Positions 1-6,524 of a stretch of 23,482 nucleotides of DNA are shown here, in pieces; position 1 is the stretch's first letter, and every line of letters begins with the position of its first letter. The DNA is taken from contig JAEXFN010000037.1 of NCBI GenBank assembly GCA_023400055.1, positions 1 through 23,482 of the forward strand, read 5' to 3'. The stretch is from Bacillota bacterium (GTDB taxonomy: Bacteria; Bacillota; UBA4882; UBA8346). The position numbers were made by a program, and so were the translations under genes. Below the pieces are notes generated by a model. It had not been told where the DNA came from. It was given only the letters and a program-made list of their open reading frames with translations, and did not search any database.

Positions 1-12
1 CTGAGAGCCGAT

Positions 13-101
13 GGGGGCTATTCCTGCCCCCACACCCCCAGGACCAAAGGGTTTGGTCGGAAACCCTTTGGAATCCCCCGACTAGGAACCGAGGTTCCTA
101 G
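13..101. repeat. Cluster of three short perfect hairpins
   Basis: Three inverted repeats follow each other. GGGGGC at 13-18 pairs with GCCCCC at 26-31. CCAAAGGGTTT at 44-54 pairs perfectly with its complement at 61-71 across a 6-nt loop. CTAGGAACC at 82-90 pairs with GGTTCCTAG at 93-101 across two bases. The density of perfect dyads suggests a dispersed palindromic (REP-like) element or the 3' hairpins of a transcript entering from the left. No T-tract follows, so these are not classical terminators. The element may start before the window. Confidence 0.6.
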
Positions 102-192
102 ACCTCCTCATTCATCCGGGGTTTTAGCATGCCGCCGCCATCCATGGCATTCTGGCTGGCAACCAAGTGAGGCTTCCGCTGACGACCGCAGT

Positions 193-238
193 TTTCCATC
201 CTGGAAAGATGCGTCGTTCGCCTTCATCCCTGAAGGCG
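193..238. other. Two further small hairpins in non-coding DNA
   Basis: TTTCCA (193-198) pairs with TGGAAA (202-207). CGCCTTCA (219-226) pairs perfectly with TGAAGGCG (231-238) over a TCCC tetraloop. There is no T-run directly after them, so termination is uncertain. They may belong to the same palindromic region as 13-101. Confidence 0.4.
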
Positions 239-426
239 GCTACTGTTTCGAAAGATAAAGATTTTTATCGATATTTGAGTTTAATCAGAAAAACCAATTA
301 AAATCTCAAAAAAACGAATAGCAACCGTCTCTATGGGCTGTTTGTCAATGTATCTTTCTGTTTTTCTTTGCTTATATATCCTTGGTTTCGACTCCTTTTT
401 TCGTTGTGAAGTTGCGTAAAGAAGAG
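239..426. other. AT-rich non-coding stretch, no gene
   Basis: After the hairpin-rich part, base composition shifts to AT-rich with long T and A runs and a small GATAAA/TTTATC dyad at 254-269. The only open frame here (281-523 on the minus strand) has no ribosome site or recognisable protein signature and overlaps the panE start. I see no supported gene. Confidence 0.5.
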
Positions 427-454
427 TTGGCAGGCGCCATATTTCTGATACAAT
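427..454 (+). promoter_or_regulatory. Sigma-A type promoter for panE
   Basis: TTGGCA at 427-432 and TACAAT at 449-454 are separated by 16 bases, each one base off the consensus hexamer. Transcription would begin near 461, about 50 bases before the panE start. No operator-like dyad is evident at the site. Confidence 0.6.
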
Positions 455-512
455 AACAATAAAGACAATCCTATGCCAACCATGACCAAAAATGAAGCGG
501 AGGAACTTCGAT

Positions 513-1436
513 ATGCCAGCCATCCAAAAAGTTTATGTATCGGGTCTCGGCGCCATCGGCAGCGCTTTTGCCAGCCGGCTGTACGAGGCCGATCCCGGTC
601 TGGTGACGGTGATCGCCGATCCGGAGCGAATCGAACGTTATCAGCGCCAGGGAGTGACCGTGAACGGCAAGAACTATGCCTTTCACTATGGGACGCCGGA
701 AACCGCGGCCGATCCGGCCGATCTGATTTTGATCGCCGTCAAACAGCATCATTTGAACGAGAGCATCCGTGCCATCCGCAACCGGGTCGGGGAGCGGACG
801 ATCATTCTCTCGCTGCTAAACGGGATTACCAGCGAGGAAACCATCGGCGCGGAATACGGTCCCGATAAATTGCTTTACTCTTTCGTGCTCGGCACCGACG
901 CGGTGCGCGAGGGAACCAGCACCCGCTTCTCCAGTATCGGGAAGATCGTTTTCGGCGAGAAGCTGAACCGCACTTATTCGGCGAAGGTCAGCGCGGTCAA
1001 GCAACTGTTTGACCGGGCCGGCGTCCCCTATCAGATCCCCGAGGATATGCTCAGGGAGCTCTGGTGGAAATTCATGATGAATGTCGGGGTCAACCAAACC
1101 TCGGCGATCTTAAAGGCGCCCTACGGCGTATTTCAACGGGTGGGGGAAGCCCGGGAACTGATGGCCATGGCTTCGCGGGAAGTGATCCAGCTGGCGCAAA
1201 AACAGCGGATCAACCTGGCCGAGGAAGACATCGCGGCCTATATCCGGATCCTCAACGGGCTCTCGCCGCAAGGAAAGACCTCGATGCTGCAGGACGTGGA
1301 AGCGGGCCGCAAGACGGAAGTGGAGATCTTCGCCGGCGCGGTGGTGGCCCTGGGGCGGCAATACGGAGTGGCCACTCCGGTGAACGAGGTGCTGTTGCGG
1401 ATGCTCCAAACGCTGGAGCAGACCTATTCCGTCTGA
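513..1436 (+). CDS. panE: 2-dehydropantoate 2-reductase (ketopantoate reductase)
   Basis: Predicted cytoplasmic NADPH-dependent enzyme reducing 2-dehydropantoate to pantoate in pantothenate/CoA synthesis. The 307-residue protein matches the usual ~300-residue ApbA/PanE length. The N-terminal Rossmann motif G11-L-G-A-I-G16 is intact. In the C-terminal helical domain the LWWKFMMN segment carries the expected catalytic Lys (about K186) and Asn (about N190), with the same spacing as K176/N180 of the E. coli enzyme. The KTEVE segment supplies the probable conserved Glu near residue 269. I start at ATG 513 because GCGGAGGAA lies 7 bases upstream. The in-frame ATG at 492 has no such site and would overlap that ribosome site. 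The gene stands alone with its own promoter. The superfamily includes other ketoacid reductases, so exact substrate assignment is by homology; pan genes are not adjacent. Confidence 0.88.
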   Translation: MPAIQKVYVSGLGAIGSAFASRLYEADPGLVTVIADPERIERYQRQGVTVNGKNYAFHYGTPETAADPADLILIAVKQHHLNESIRAIRNRVGERTIILSLLNGITSEETIGAEYGPDKLLYSFVLGTDAVREGTSTRFSSIGKIVFGEKLNRTYSAKVSAVKQLFDRAGVPYQIPEDMLRELWWKFMMNVGVNQTSAILKAPYGVFQRVGEARELMAMASREVIQLAQKQRINLAEEDIAAYIRILNGLSPQGKTSMLQDVEAGRKTEVEIFAGAVVALGRQYGVATPVNEVLLRMLQTLEQTYSV

Positions 1437-1472
1437 TGGCACCAAGGCCCGGATACAGTTGCGGAGCCGAAA

Positions 1473-1640
1473 GAGCTCGTTTTGTGAATAAACGAGTTCT
1501 TTTTGTGAATAAGTGAGCTCATTCAGCCGCTCAACAAGCTCATTTTGTGGATAAAAGAGCTCATTTTGTGAATAAGTGATCTATTCCTGTGGATAAACGG
1601 TTCCGTTGAACCCGATCAACAATCCCGATTGTGGATAAGT
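1473..1640 (+). repeat. Array A: eight 21-bp units with DnaA-box-like cores
   Basis: Eight contiguous units of exactly 21 bp start at 1473, 1494, 1515, 1536, 1557, 1578, 1599 and 1620. The typical unit is the palindrome GAGCTC followed by ATTTTGTGAATAAGT. Six units contain TGTGAATAA or TGTGGATAA (starts 1483, 1504, 1546, 1567, 1588, 1630), the reverse complement of TTATTCACA/TTATCCACA, both fitting the DnaA-box consensus. All have one orientation and all are spaced by multiples of 21. Units 3 and 7 have lost the core. Centred on the core, a unit forms a 7-bp stem, 7-nt loop, 7-bp stem. The array lies between the convergent ends of panE and the lacI-type gene. The following 150 bases (1641-1790) show nothing else recognisable. 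Confidence 0.8.
1476..1504 (+). terminator. Terminator-like hairpin at the start of array A
   Basis: CTCGTTT (1476-1482) pairs perfectly with AAACGAG (1490-1496) around the loop TGTGAAT, followed by TTCTTTTT. It lies about 40 bases after the panE stop codon. The stem is short and AT-rich, so termination would be weak. The structure is simply the first repeat unit of the array. Confidence 0.4.
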
Positions 1641-1790
1641 CGAAGATGTGCAGTTAAGATTGGGGAACGGCGAGAGGGCGACATCCAATACCGTTAAGCG
1701 ATGATTCCTCATTTTAAGAAGCCGTCGTGTCCGCTTTGAGGTTGGGGCCGGAAGATCTTGCCGCGCTGACACCGGGCGCCGTCGCAAGAG

Positions 1791-2804
1791 TCAGCCCCGC
1801 TTCTTGCAGCTTTTGCGGATCACCAGTTCGCTGGGGACCAATACTTTCTTGGGCAGGATCCGTTCCTTGACGATCCGTTCCTTGATCAGGTCGATGGCGG
1901 TGACGGCCATGAAGTTCAGATGAACCCGGACGGTGGTCAGCGGCGGGATCAGGTATTTGGAGGTGGCGAGATCGTTAAAACCGATGATGCTGATCTCGTT
2001 CGGCACGTTGATCCTGGCTTCGTGCAGGGCGCGCAGCGCGCCGGTGGCCATGGTGTCGTTGGCGATCAGCAGCGCCGTGGGCAGGCCGCCGGATTCCAGC
2101 GCCCGCATGATGGTGTGGTAACCCTCCTGATAGGAGATGCGGCTGCCGGTATAGATATAGTCCGGGTTGAATAAGCCGTGCTGCTCCATGAGCGCCGTGA
2201 AGACCCTTTTGCGCTCGTCGATGGCCGCTTCTTTGTGATCGCCGACGACGGAGCCGCCCAGAAAGCCGATCGCGGTATGACCCAGTTCCATCAGGTACTG
2301 CAGTGCCTCCGAGATTCCCAGCTGCAGATTGATGGTCACCGAATCGTACAGTTTTTCCTGCGGCGATGAGTCCACAAAGACAATATTGTTGGTATAAGCG
2401 GCCAGATCGCCGATCTCGGCATCGGAAAACTTGCCGATGGCGATGATGCCGTCGCTGTTTTTCACCAGGCCCTGGTAGCGATCGTTCACCCGGTTGATCT
2501 TAAACGTATCGATGCCCGCCAGGACGCATTCCTTTTCGATGGTGGTCATCAGATAAAGATAATAAGGATCATCCAGCAGCTCCAGCTCGGTATACCAGTC
2601 GAGAATGCCGATGCTCAGCCGGCGGTTCTCGGCGCCCCCGTTCTTGCGCTCCCGGACGGTTTTATACTCCAGCTCCTCGGCGATCTCGAAGATCCGCACC
2701 TTGGTCTCGGCCGATACCGACAGCGACGCATCGTGATTCAAAACCCGCGATACGGTGGCGGGGGAGACGCCGGCTTTATTTGCAATTTCTCTAATCGTTG
2801 CCAT
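1791..2804 (-). CDS. LacI-family sugar-responsive transcriptional regulator
   Basis: A 337-residue DNA-binding repressor of the LacI/GalR family. Residues 2-50 form the LacI helix-turn-helix and hinge region (TIREIANKAGVSPATVSRVL). Residues ~60-335 are a periplasmic-binding-protein-like sugar sensor ending in the usual IGFNDLATSKYLIPPLTTV segment. It is divergent from the sugar-binding protein, permease and GH2 operon, which is almost certainly its target. Two near-identical 21-bp operator candidates lie in the shared intergenic region, one just upstream of its own -35, so autoregulation is likely. The effector would be the imported glycoside or a breakdown product; the operon's GH2 enzyme suggests a galactoside, similar in arrangement to EbgR/LacR-type regulators. 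The start ATG at 2804 has a modest GAGG ribosome site. Confidence 0.9.
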   Translation of the reverse strand: MATIREIANKAGVSPATVSRVLNHDASLSVSAETKVRIFEIAEELEYKTVRERKNGGAENRRLSIGILDWYTELELLDDPYYLYLMTTIEKECVLAGIDTFKINRVNDRYQGLVKNSDGIIAIGKFSDAEIGDLAAYTNNIVFVDSSPQEKLYDSVTINLQLGISEALQYLMELGHTAIGFLGGSVVGDHKEAAIDERKRVFTALMEQHGLFNPDYIYTGSRISYQEGYHTIMRALESGGLPTALLIANDTMATGALRALHEARINVPNEISIIGFNDLATSKYLIPPLTTVRVHLNFMAVTAIDLIKERIVKERILPKKVLVPSELVIRKSCKKRG

Positions 2805-2877
2805 ATGGTTGCCTCAGGCGATAAATTTGAACATCGTATCCTATTCTATATTAAGCTATTTTGACGGATTCAGTAAG

Positions 2878-2906
2878 ATTATAATTAATTTTGGCGCGGA
2901 TTTCAA
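2878..2906 (-). promoter_or_regulatory. Promoter of the LacI-type regulator gene
   Basis: On the minus strand TTGAAA (2901-2906) and a perfect TATAAT (2878-2883) are separated by exactly 17 bases. The lacI-type start codon lies about 75 bases downstream. Operator candidate 1 lies immediately upstream of the -35 element. Confidence 0.75.
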
Positions 2907-2910
2907 ATAT

Positions 2911-2931
2911 TTTAGTAAAATTTTATTGAAA
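2911..2931. promoter_or_regulatory. LacI-type operator candidate 1
   Basis: The site reads TTTAGTAAAATTTTATTGA plus two bases and matches operator 2 at 19 of 21 positions. Its core AGTAAAATTTTATT is a near-perfect dyad. AGTAAA half-sites are typical of LacI/GalR-family operators. It sits 4 bases upstream of the -35 of the regulator's own promoter. Confidence 0.65.
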
Positions 2932-3075
2932 ATGTCGGCCGTTTTGCAATGAGATCGAAACACCGGATTGCGCAGTTAACGGGCATGCGGCGGACGATTT
3001 GCCGTCTTGCAGGGAGATTGCAAGAGCGGCGGGGCCGGTTTCGCCGGCGTGGAATATTCTTGCGCGGTTGCTATA

Positions 3076-3096
3076 TTTAGTAAACTTTTATTGACA
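3076..3096. promoter_or_regulatory. LacI-type operator candidate 2, overlapping the -35
   Basis: TTTAGTAAACTTTTATTGA plus two bases repeats operator 1, with only two differences. Its right end is the TTGACA -35 element of the transporter operon, so bound repressor would block RNA polymerase. The two sites are 165 bp apart, allowing repression by DNA looping. Confidence 0.7.
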
Positions 3097-3119
3097 TTTA
3101 CTTGAAACTTTTCTATCAT
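3091..3119 (+). promoter_or_regulatory. Promoter of the sugar transporter/GH2 operon
   Basis: A perfect TTGACA at 3091-3096 and TATCAT at 3114-3119 are separated by 17 bases. The first gene starts 60 bases further on, behind a strong AAGGAGG site. The overlap with operator 2 indicates repression by the divergent LacI-family protein. Confidence 0.8.
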
Positions 3120-3178
3120 TAAAGATAACAATTCATCCCATAGCAGGGATAAAAAGAGAGACGAAGGAGGAATCGGTA

Positions 3179-4465
3179 GTGAAGAAGTTCTTTGCAACGC
3201 TGGTCATGGTGTGCATGGCTCTTACGCTGCTGGCTTTCAGTGCGGCATCGGCCCTGGGGGCGGCCGGTAAATCGGGCAAGATTACCATTTGGGCCTGGGA
3301 TCCCAATTTCAACATCGCGATCATGAAGGAAGCCAAGGCCAGATATCAAAAGGCCAATCCCAACGTCCAGATCGAGATCGTGGAGATGGCCAAGGCCGAT
3401 GTGGAACAGAAACTCAATACGGTGCTGGCTTCCGGCGTCAAAGAGGGCTTGCCGGACATCGTCTTGATCGAGGATTATAACGCGCAGAAATATTTACAGG
3501 CTTATCCCGGCGCCTTTGACGATCTGACCAAGAAGATCAATCACAAGAGCTTCGCCAGTTACAAGAATGCGCTGATGACCCTGAATGGCAAGATCTACGG
3601 CGTGCCGTTCGATTCCGGCGTGAGCGCCTTGTTTTACCGGACGGATTACCTCGCCAAGGCCGGATATAAGCCGGCCGATCTTACCAACATTACCTGGGAT
3701 AAGTTCATCGAGATCGGCAAGAAAGTGAAGGCCGCCACCGGCAAGGACGCCTTTGCGTTTGACCCGGCGGACGGCGGACTGATCCGGATCATGATGCAAT
3801 CGGCCGGCCAGTGGTACTTCGACAAGGACGGCAACGCCCACATCACCAACAACGCAGCGCTGAAGGAAGCGTTCATCACCTACAAGAAGCTCGTCGAATC
3901 GGGAATGATCAAGAAAACCAACGGCTGGAACGAATGGGTCGCCGCATTTAACAAGGGCGACGCGGCCTCGCTCATCACCGGCTGCTGGATCATCGGCTCC
4001 ATCAAGGCCGAGAAGAGCCAGGCCGGTAAATGGGGGGTATTTCCCACGCCGCGGCTGAATCTGAAGTCCTCGGTGAACTACTCCAACCTGGGCGGTTCCA
4101 GCTGGTACATCACTGAGAAGTCATCCAACAAGGCCGTGGCCGAGGATTTCCTGAAAACGATCTATGCGGCGGATAAGGACTTCTATCAGAAGATCCTGGT
4201 CGGCCAGGGCGCCATCGGCACCTACCTGCCGGCTCAGAACGGACCGTCCTATGTCGAGCCGGATCCGTTCTTCGGCGGCCAGAAAGTGTTCGCGGACTTT
4301 TCCAAATGGATGAAGAAGATTCCCGCCATCAATTACGGCGTTTTCACCTATGAGGCCGATTCGGCGCTAATGGCCGTGATGCCGGATTACATCGCGGGCA
4401 AGCTCACGGTGGACGCGGCGCTGAAGAAGGCGGAAGACCAATTGAAAAACCAGATCAATCTCTAA
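3179..4465 (+). CDS. Sugar ABC transporter substrate-binding protein (family 1)
   Basis: A 428-residue exported solute-binding protein of the MalE/UgpB (SBP_bac_1) type, capturing an oligosaccharide for the permeases encoded downstream. An N-terminal signal peptide with lysines and a hydrophobic core (about residues 1-28, ending SAASALGA) is followed by the typical first strand KITIWAWDPNF. It contains no lipobox cysteine, so the product should be a free periplasmic protein rather than a lipoprotein. The start is GTG 3179, set by AAGGAGG at 3164-3170 with 8-base spacing. The gene is first in the operon under operator 2. A strong hairpin after it probably keeps its transcript more abundant than the permease genes. 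The substrate cannot be read directly; the neighbouring GH2 enzyme suggests a beta-linked galactoside or related glycoside. Confidence 0.92.
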   Translation: MKKFFATLVMVCMALTLLAFSAASALGAAGKSGKITIWAWDPNFNIAIMKEAKARYQKANPNVQIEIVEMAKADVEQKLNTVLASGVKEGLPDIVLIEDYNAQKYLQAYPGAFDDLTKKINHKSFASYKNALMTLNGKIYGVPFDSGVSALFYRTDYLAKAGYKPADLTNITWDKFIEIGKKVKAATGKDAFAFDPADGGLIRIMMQSAGQWYFDKDGNAHITNNAALKEAFITYKKLVESGMIKKTNGWNEWVAAFNKGDAASLITGCWIIGSIKAEKSQAGKWGVFPTPRLNLKSSVNYSNLGGSSWYITEKSSNKAVAEDFLKTIYAADKDFYQKILVGQGAIGTYLPAQNGPSYVEPDPFFGGQKVFADFSKWMKKIPAINYGVFTYEADSALMAVMPDYIAGKLTVDAALKKAEDQLKNQINL

Positions 4466-4512
4466 TCCCTGAAAATCGAATCGCTCCTTAGACCACTTAT
4501 TCGTTTGCCTGC

Positions 4513-4554
4513 AAGAGGAATAATGCTGGGGATACTGGCGTTATTCCTCTTTTT
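4513..4554 (+). terminator. Intercistronic terminator/attenuator after the binding-protein gene
   Basis: A 14-bp stem (4513-4526 with 4539-4552, one G-T pair) around a 12-nt loop is followed by a T-run. Such partial terminators between a binding-protein gene and its permeases are commonly used to lower permease expression. No new promoter stands out before the permease gene, so read-through is expected. Confidence 0.8.
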
Positions 4555-4564
4555 AGAAGTCATG

Positions 4565-4661
4565 GGATAAAGTCTTTGAAATTGAAATTGTTTTGCAACG
4601 GTTTAAAACGGCTTTATCCTTTGCTTCGCTGAGCTTTGGTGATCGCCCTGACTTTCGGGCG
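4565..4661 (+). other. Additional hairpins in the binding protein-permease leader
   Basis: GGATAAAG (4565-4572) pairs perfectly with CTTTATCC (4612-4619). CGCCC (4644-4648) pairs with GGGCG (4657-4661), with flanking GTGAT/ATCAC able to extend it. The 290-base gap between the two genes holds no open gene. The hairpins may stabilise or attenuate the transcript. Confidence 0.4.
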
Positions 4662-4755
4662 GGGTTTATCACAACGCTTTTAAGAAACAAGCGGATCGGC
4701 GCCGGGACAGCGGCGGCGATGATTGGCCTGTTCAAACGAAGAGGAGAGATCACTC

Positions 4756-5697
4756 ATGATAGTAAATGCGGCAAGTCCGCCCGAAACGAAACCGAAATTC
4801 ACCTCCTTCGAAAAAATTCAGAACCGCTACGGTTGGTTCTTCGTTTCTTTCGCCTTGATACTCTTGGTCATCTTCATGCTTTACCCGATCATCAGTTCTT
4901 TGCATATGTCGACCCTGTCGTCCCGAGGCATCATTCAGCGATTCGTCGGTTTGGGAAATTACCTTAAACTGCTGAATGACCCGGTGTTTCTGCAGGCCTT
5001 GCAGAACACCTTCATCTTTTTCTTCGTCCAGGTCCCGGTGATGCTGTTATTGGCGCTCGTCACCGCTTCGCTGTTGAACGACAAGTCGCTGAAATTCCGC
5101 GGCATCTTCCGGACCGGCATCTTCCTGCCCGCCGTCACTTCGCTGGTCGCCTATTCGCTGCTCTTCAAGATGATGTTCAGCCTGGACGGGTTCATCAACC
5201 AGACCCTGCTGGCGCTGCACCTGATCGGCAAACCGATTCCGTGGCTGCTCGAACCGTTCTGGGCCCGGGTGACGGTGATGATCGCCATGACCTGGCGCTG
5301 GACCGGCTATAACATGATCTTTTACCTGTCGGGCCTGCAAAACATCCCCGACGAACTGTACGAATCGGCGGAGATCGACGGGGCGAACCGCTTGCAGCAG
5401 TTCCGGCACATCACCGTGCCGATGCTCAAGCCGATCATCCTGTTCACGGCGATCATGTCGACCATCGGAACCCTGCAGCTGTTCGACGAGCCGATGAACT
5501 TCTCGTTCGGCGGCGCCGGGGCCGCGGCCACCGTGGGACCGGGCAACTCGCTTTTGACCATGTCGGTTTACATTTATAACTTGTGCTTCAAATTCATGCC
5601 CAATTTCGGCTATGCCGCCACGGTGGCCTACGTGATTGTCTTCCTGGTGGCGGTGCTGTCGGTCCTTCAGTTTAAGCTGGCAGGTGAGAAAAAGTGA
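4756..5697 (+). CDS. CUT1-type sugar ABC transporter permease, MalF/UgpA-like
   Basis: An inner-membrane subunit, 313 residues, with about six hydrophobic segments beginning with YGWFFVSFALILLVIFMLYPII near residues 24-45. The cytoplasmic EAA loop that contacts the ATPase is clear: ELYESAEIDGANRLQQFRHI, followed by TVPMLKP. Length and the N-terminal extension before the first membrane helix match MalF/LacF/UgpA-type permeases. I use ATG 4756 because GAGGAGA lies about 9 bases upstream; the longer in-frame ATG at 4723 would include that ribosome site. Its stop overlaps the start of the next permease by four bases, indicating translational coupling. No ATPase gene is present in the operon. Confidence 0.9.
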   Translation: MIVNAASPPETKPKFTSFEKIQNRYGWFFVSFALILLVIFMLYPIISSLHMSTLSSRGIIQRFVGLGNYLKLLNDPVFLQALQNTFIFFFVQVPVMLLLALVTASLLNDKSLKFRGIFRTGIFLPAVTSLVAYSLLFKMMFSLDGFINQTLLALHLIGKPIPWLLEPFWARVTVMIAMTWRWTGYNMIFYLSGLQNIPDELYESAEIDGANRLQQFRHITVPMLKPIILFTAIMSTIGTLQLFDEPMNFSFGGAGAAATVGPGNSLLTMSVYIYNLCFKFMPNFGYAATVAYVIVFLVAVLSVLQFKLAGEKK

Positions 5698-6512
5698 AGC
5701 GGAAAAACCTGCTCTTTAAAATATTCGCCTACGCCTTCCTGACCGTCGCCTTCGTGGCCTCGGTATTCCCGTTCTACTGGATGGTGGCGGGCATGACCAA
5801 CCGGGCCGTCGATGTCATCCAGGGGAAAATGAGCTTCGGCGGGGAGCTGGCCCGGAATTTCAGCCTGCTGTTCGGCCAATTCGACGTGGCGCGGATCTTC
5901 TTCAATTCTTGCAAGATCGCCGTTCTAACAGTCCTCGGTCAGCTGGTCGTCTCGTCGATGGCCGCCTATGGTTTTGAGTTTTTCGGCAGCAAAAAGCGGG
6001 AAAAGATTTACGGCCTGGTGATGCTGTCGATGATGATCCCGTTTGCGGCGCTGATGATTCCGCTGTTCCGGCTGATGGTGGTCCTTGGCTTGCTCAATAC
6101 CCATCTGGGCTTGGTTCTGACCGCGTTGAGCTCCGTCTTTATCATTTTCTTCTTCCGGCAAAGCTTTAAGTCGTTTCCGAAGGAGATCATCCAGGCGGCC
6201 CGGGTGGATGGGGCGGGCGAGTTCCGGATCTTCTGCGCCATCGTCGCTCCGGCCATGAAAGCCACCTATGCCGCGGCGGCGATTTATTCCTTCATGACCA
6301 GCTGGAACGCTTACATGTGGCCGCTGATCGTGCTCCAGACCAATCAGCAGAAGACGCTGCCGCTGTTGATTTCGACCATGTCGTCGGCATATTTCCCCCA
6401 ATACGGGGCGGTGATGGCGGCGATCGTCATCGCGACCCTGCCGATGATCTTCATCTTCTTTACCCTGCAAAATCATTTTGTCCAAGGCATTACCGGATCG
6501 GTCAAACAGTAA
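5694..6512 (+). CDS. CUT1-type sugar ABC transporter permease, MalG/UgpE-like
   Basis: Second inner-membrane subunit, 272 residues, with about six membrane segments starting at FAYAFLTVAFVASVFPFYWMV-type sequence near residues 9-30. The EAA motif reads EIIQAARVDGAGEFRIFCAI, then VAPAMKA. It forms the heterodimeric channel with the preceding permease. The GTG start at 5694 overlaps the previous stop codon (GTGA), with GGTGAG a few bases upstream. The GH2 gene follows 12 bases after its stop, in the same transcript. Confidence 0.9.
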   Translation: MKRKNLLFKIFAYAFLTVAFVASVFPFYWMVAGMTNRAVDVIQGKMSFGGELARNFSLLFGQFDVARIFFNSCKIAVLTVLGQLVVSSMAAYGFEFFGSKKREKIYGLVMLSMMIPFAALMIPLFRLMVVLGLLNTHLGLVLTALSSVFIIFFFRQSFKSFPKEIIQAARVDGAGEFRIFCAIVAPAMKATYAAAAIYSFMTSWNAYMWPLIVLQTNQQKTLPLLISTMSSAYFPQYGAVMAAIVIATLPMIFIFFTLQNHFVQGITGSVKQ

Positions 6513-6524
6513 CAGGAGGAGCTT

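Noticed and set aside
281..523. Minus-strand 80-codon open frame
   Set aside because: No ribosome site, low-complexity AT-rich composition, and overlap with the panE promoter and start.
1473..1640. Replication origin (oriC)
   Set aside because: DnaA-box-like repeats are present, but no dnaA/dnaN/gidA gene or clear AT-rich unwinding element flanks them, and the same core appears in another array at 23317-23482.
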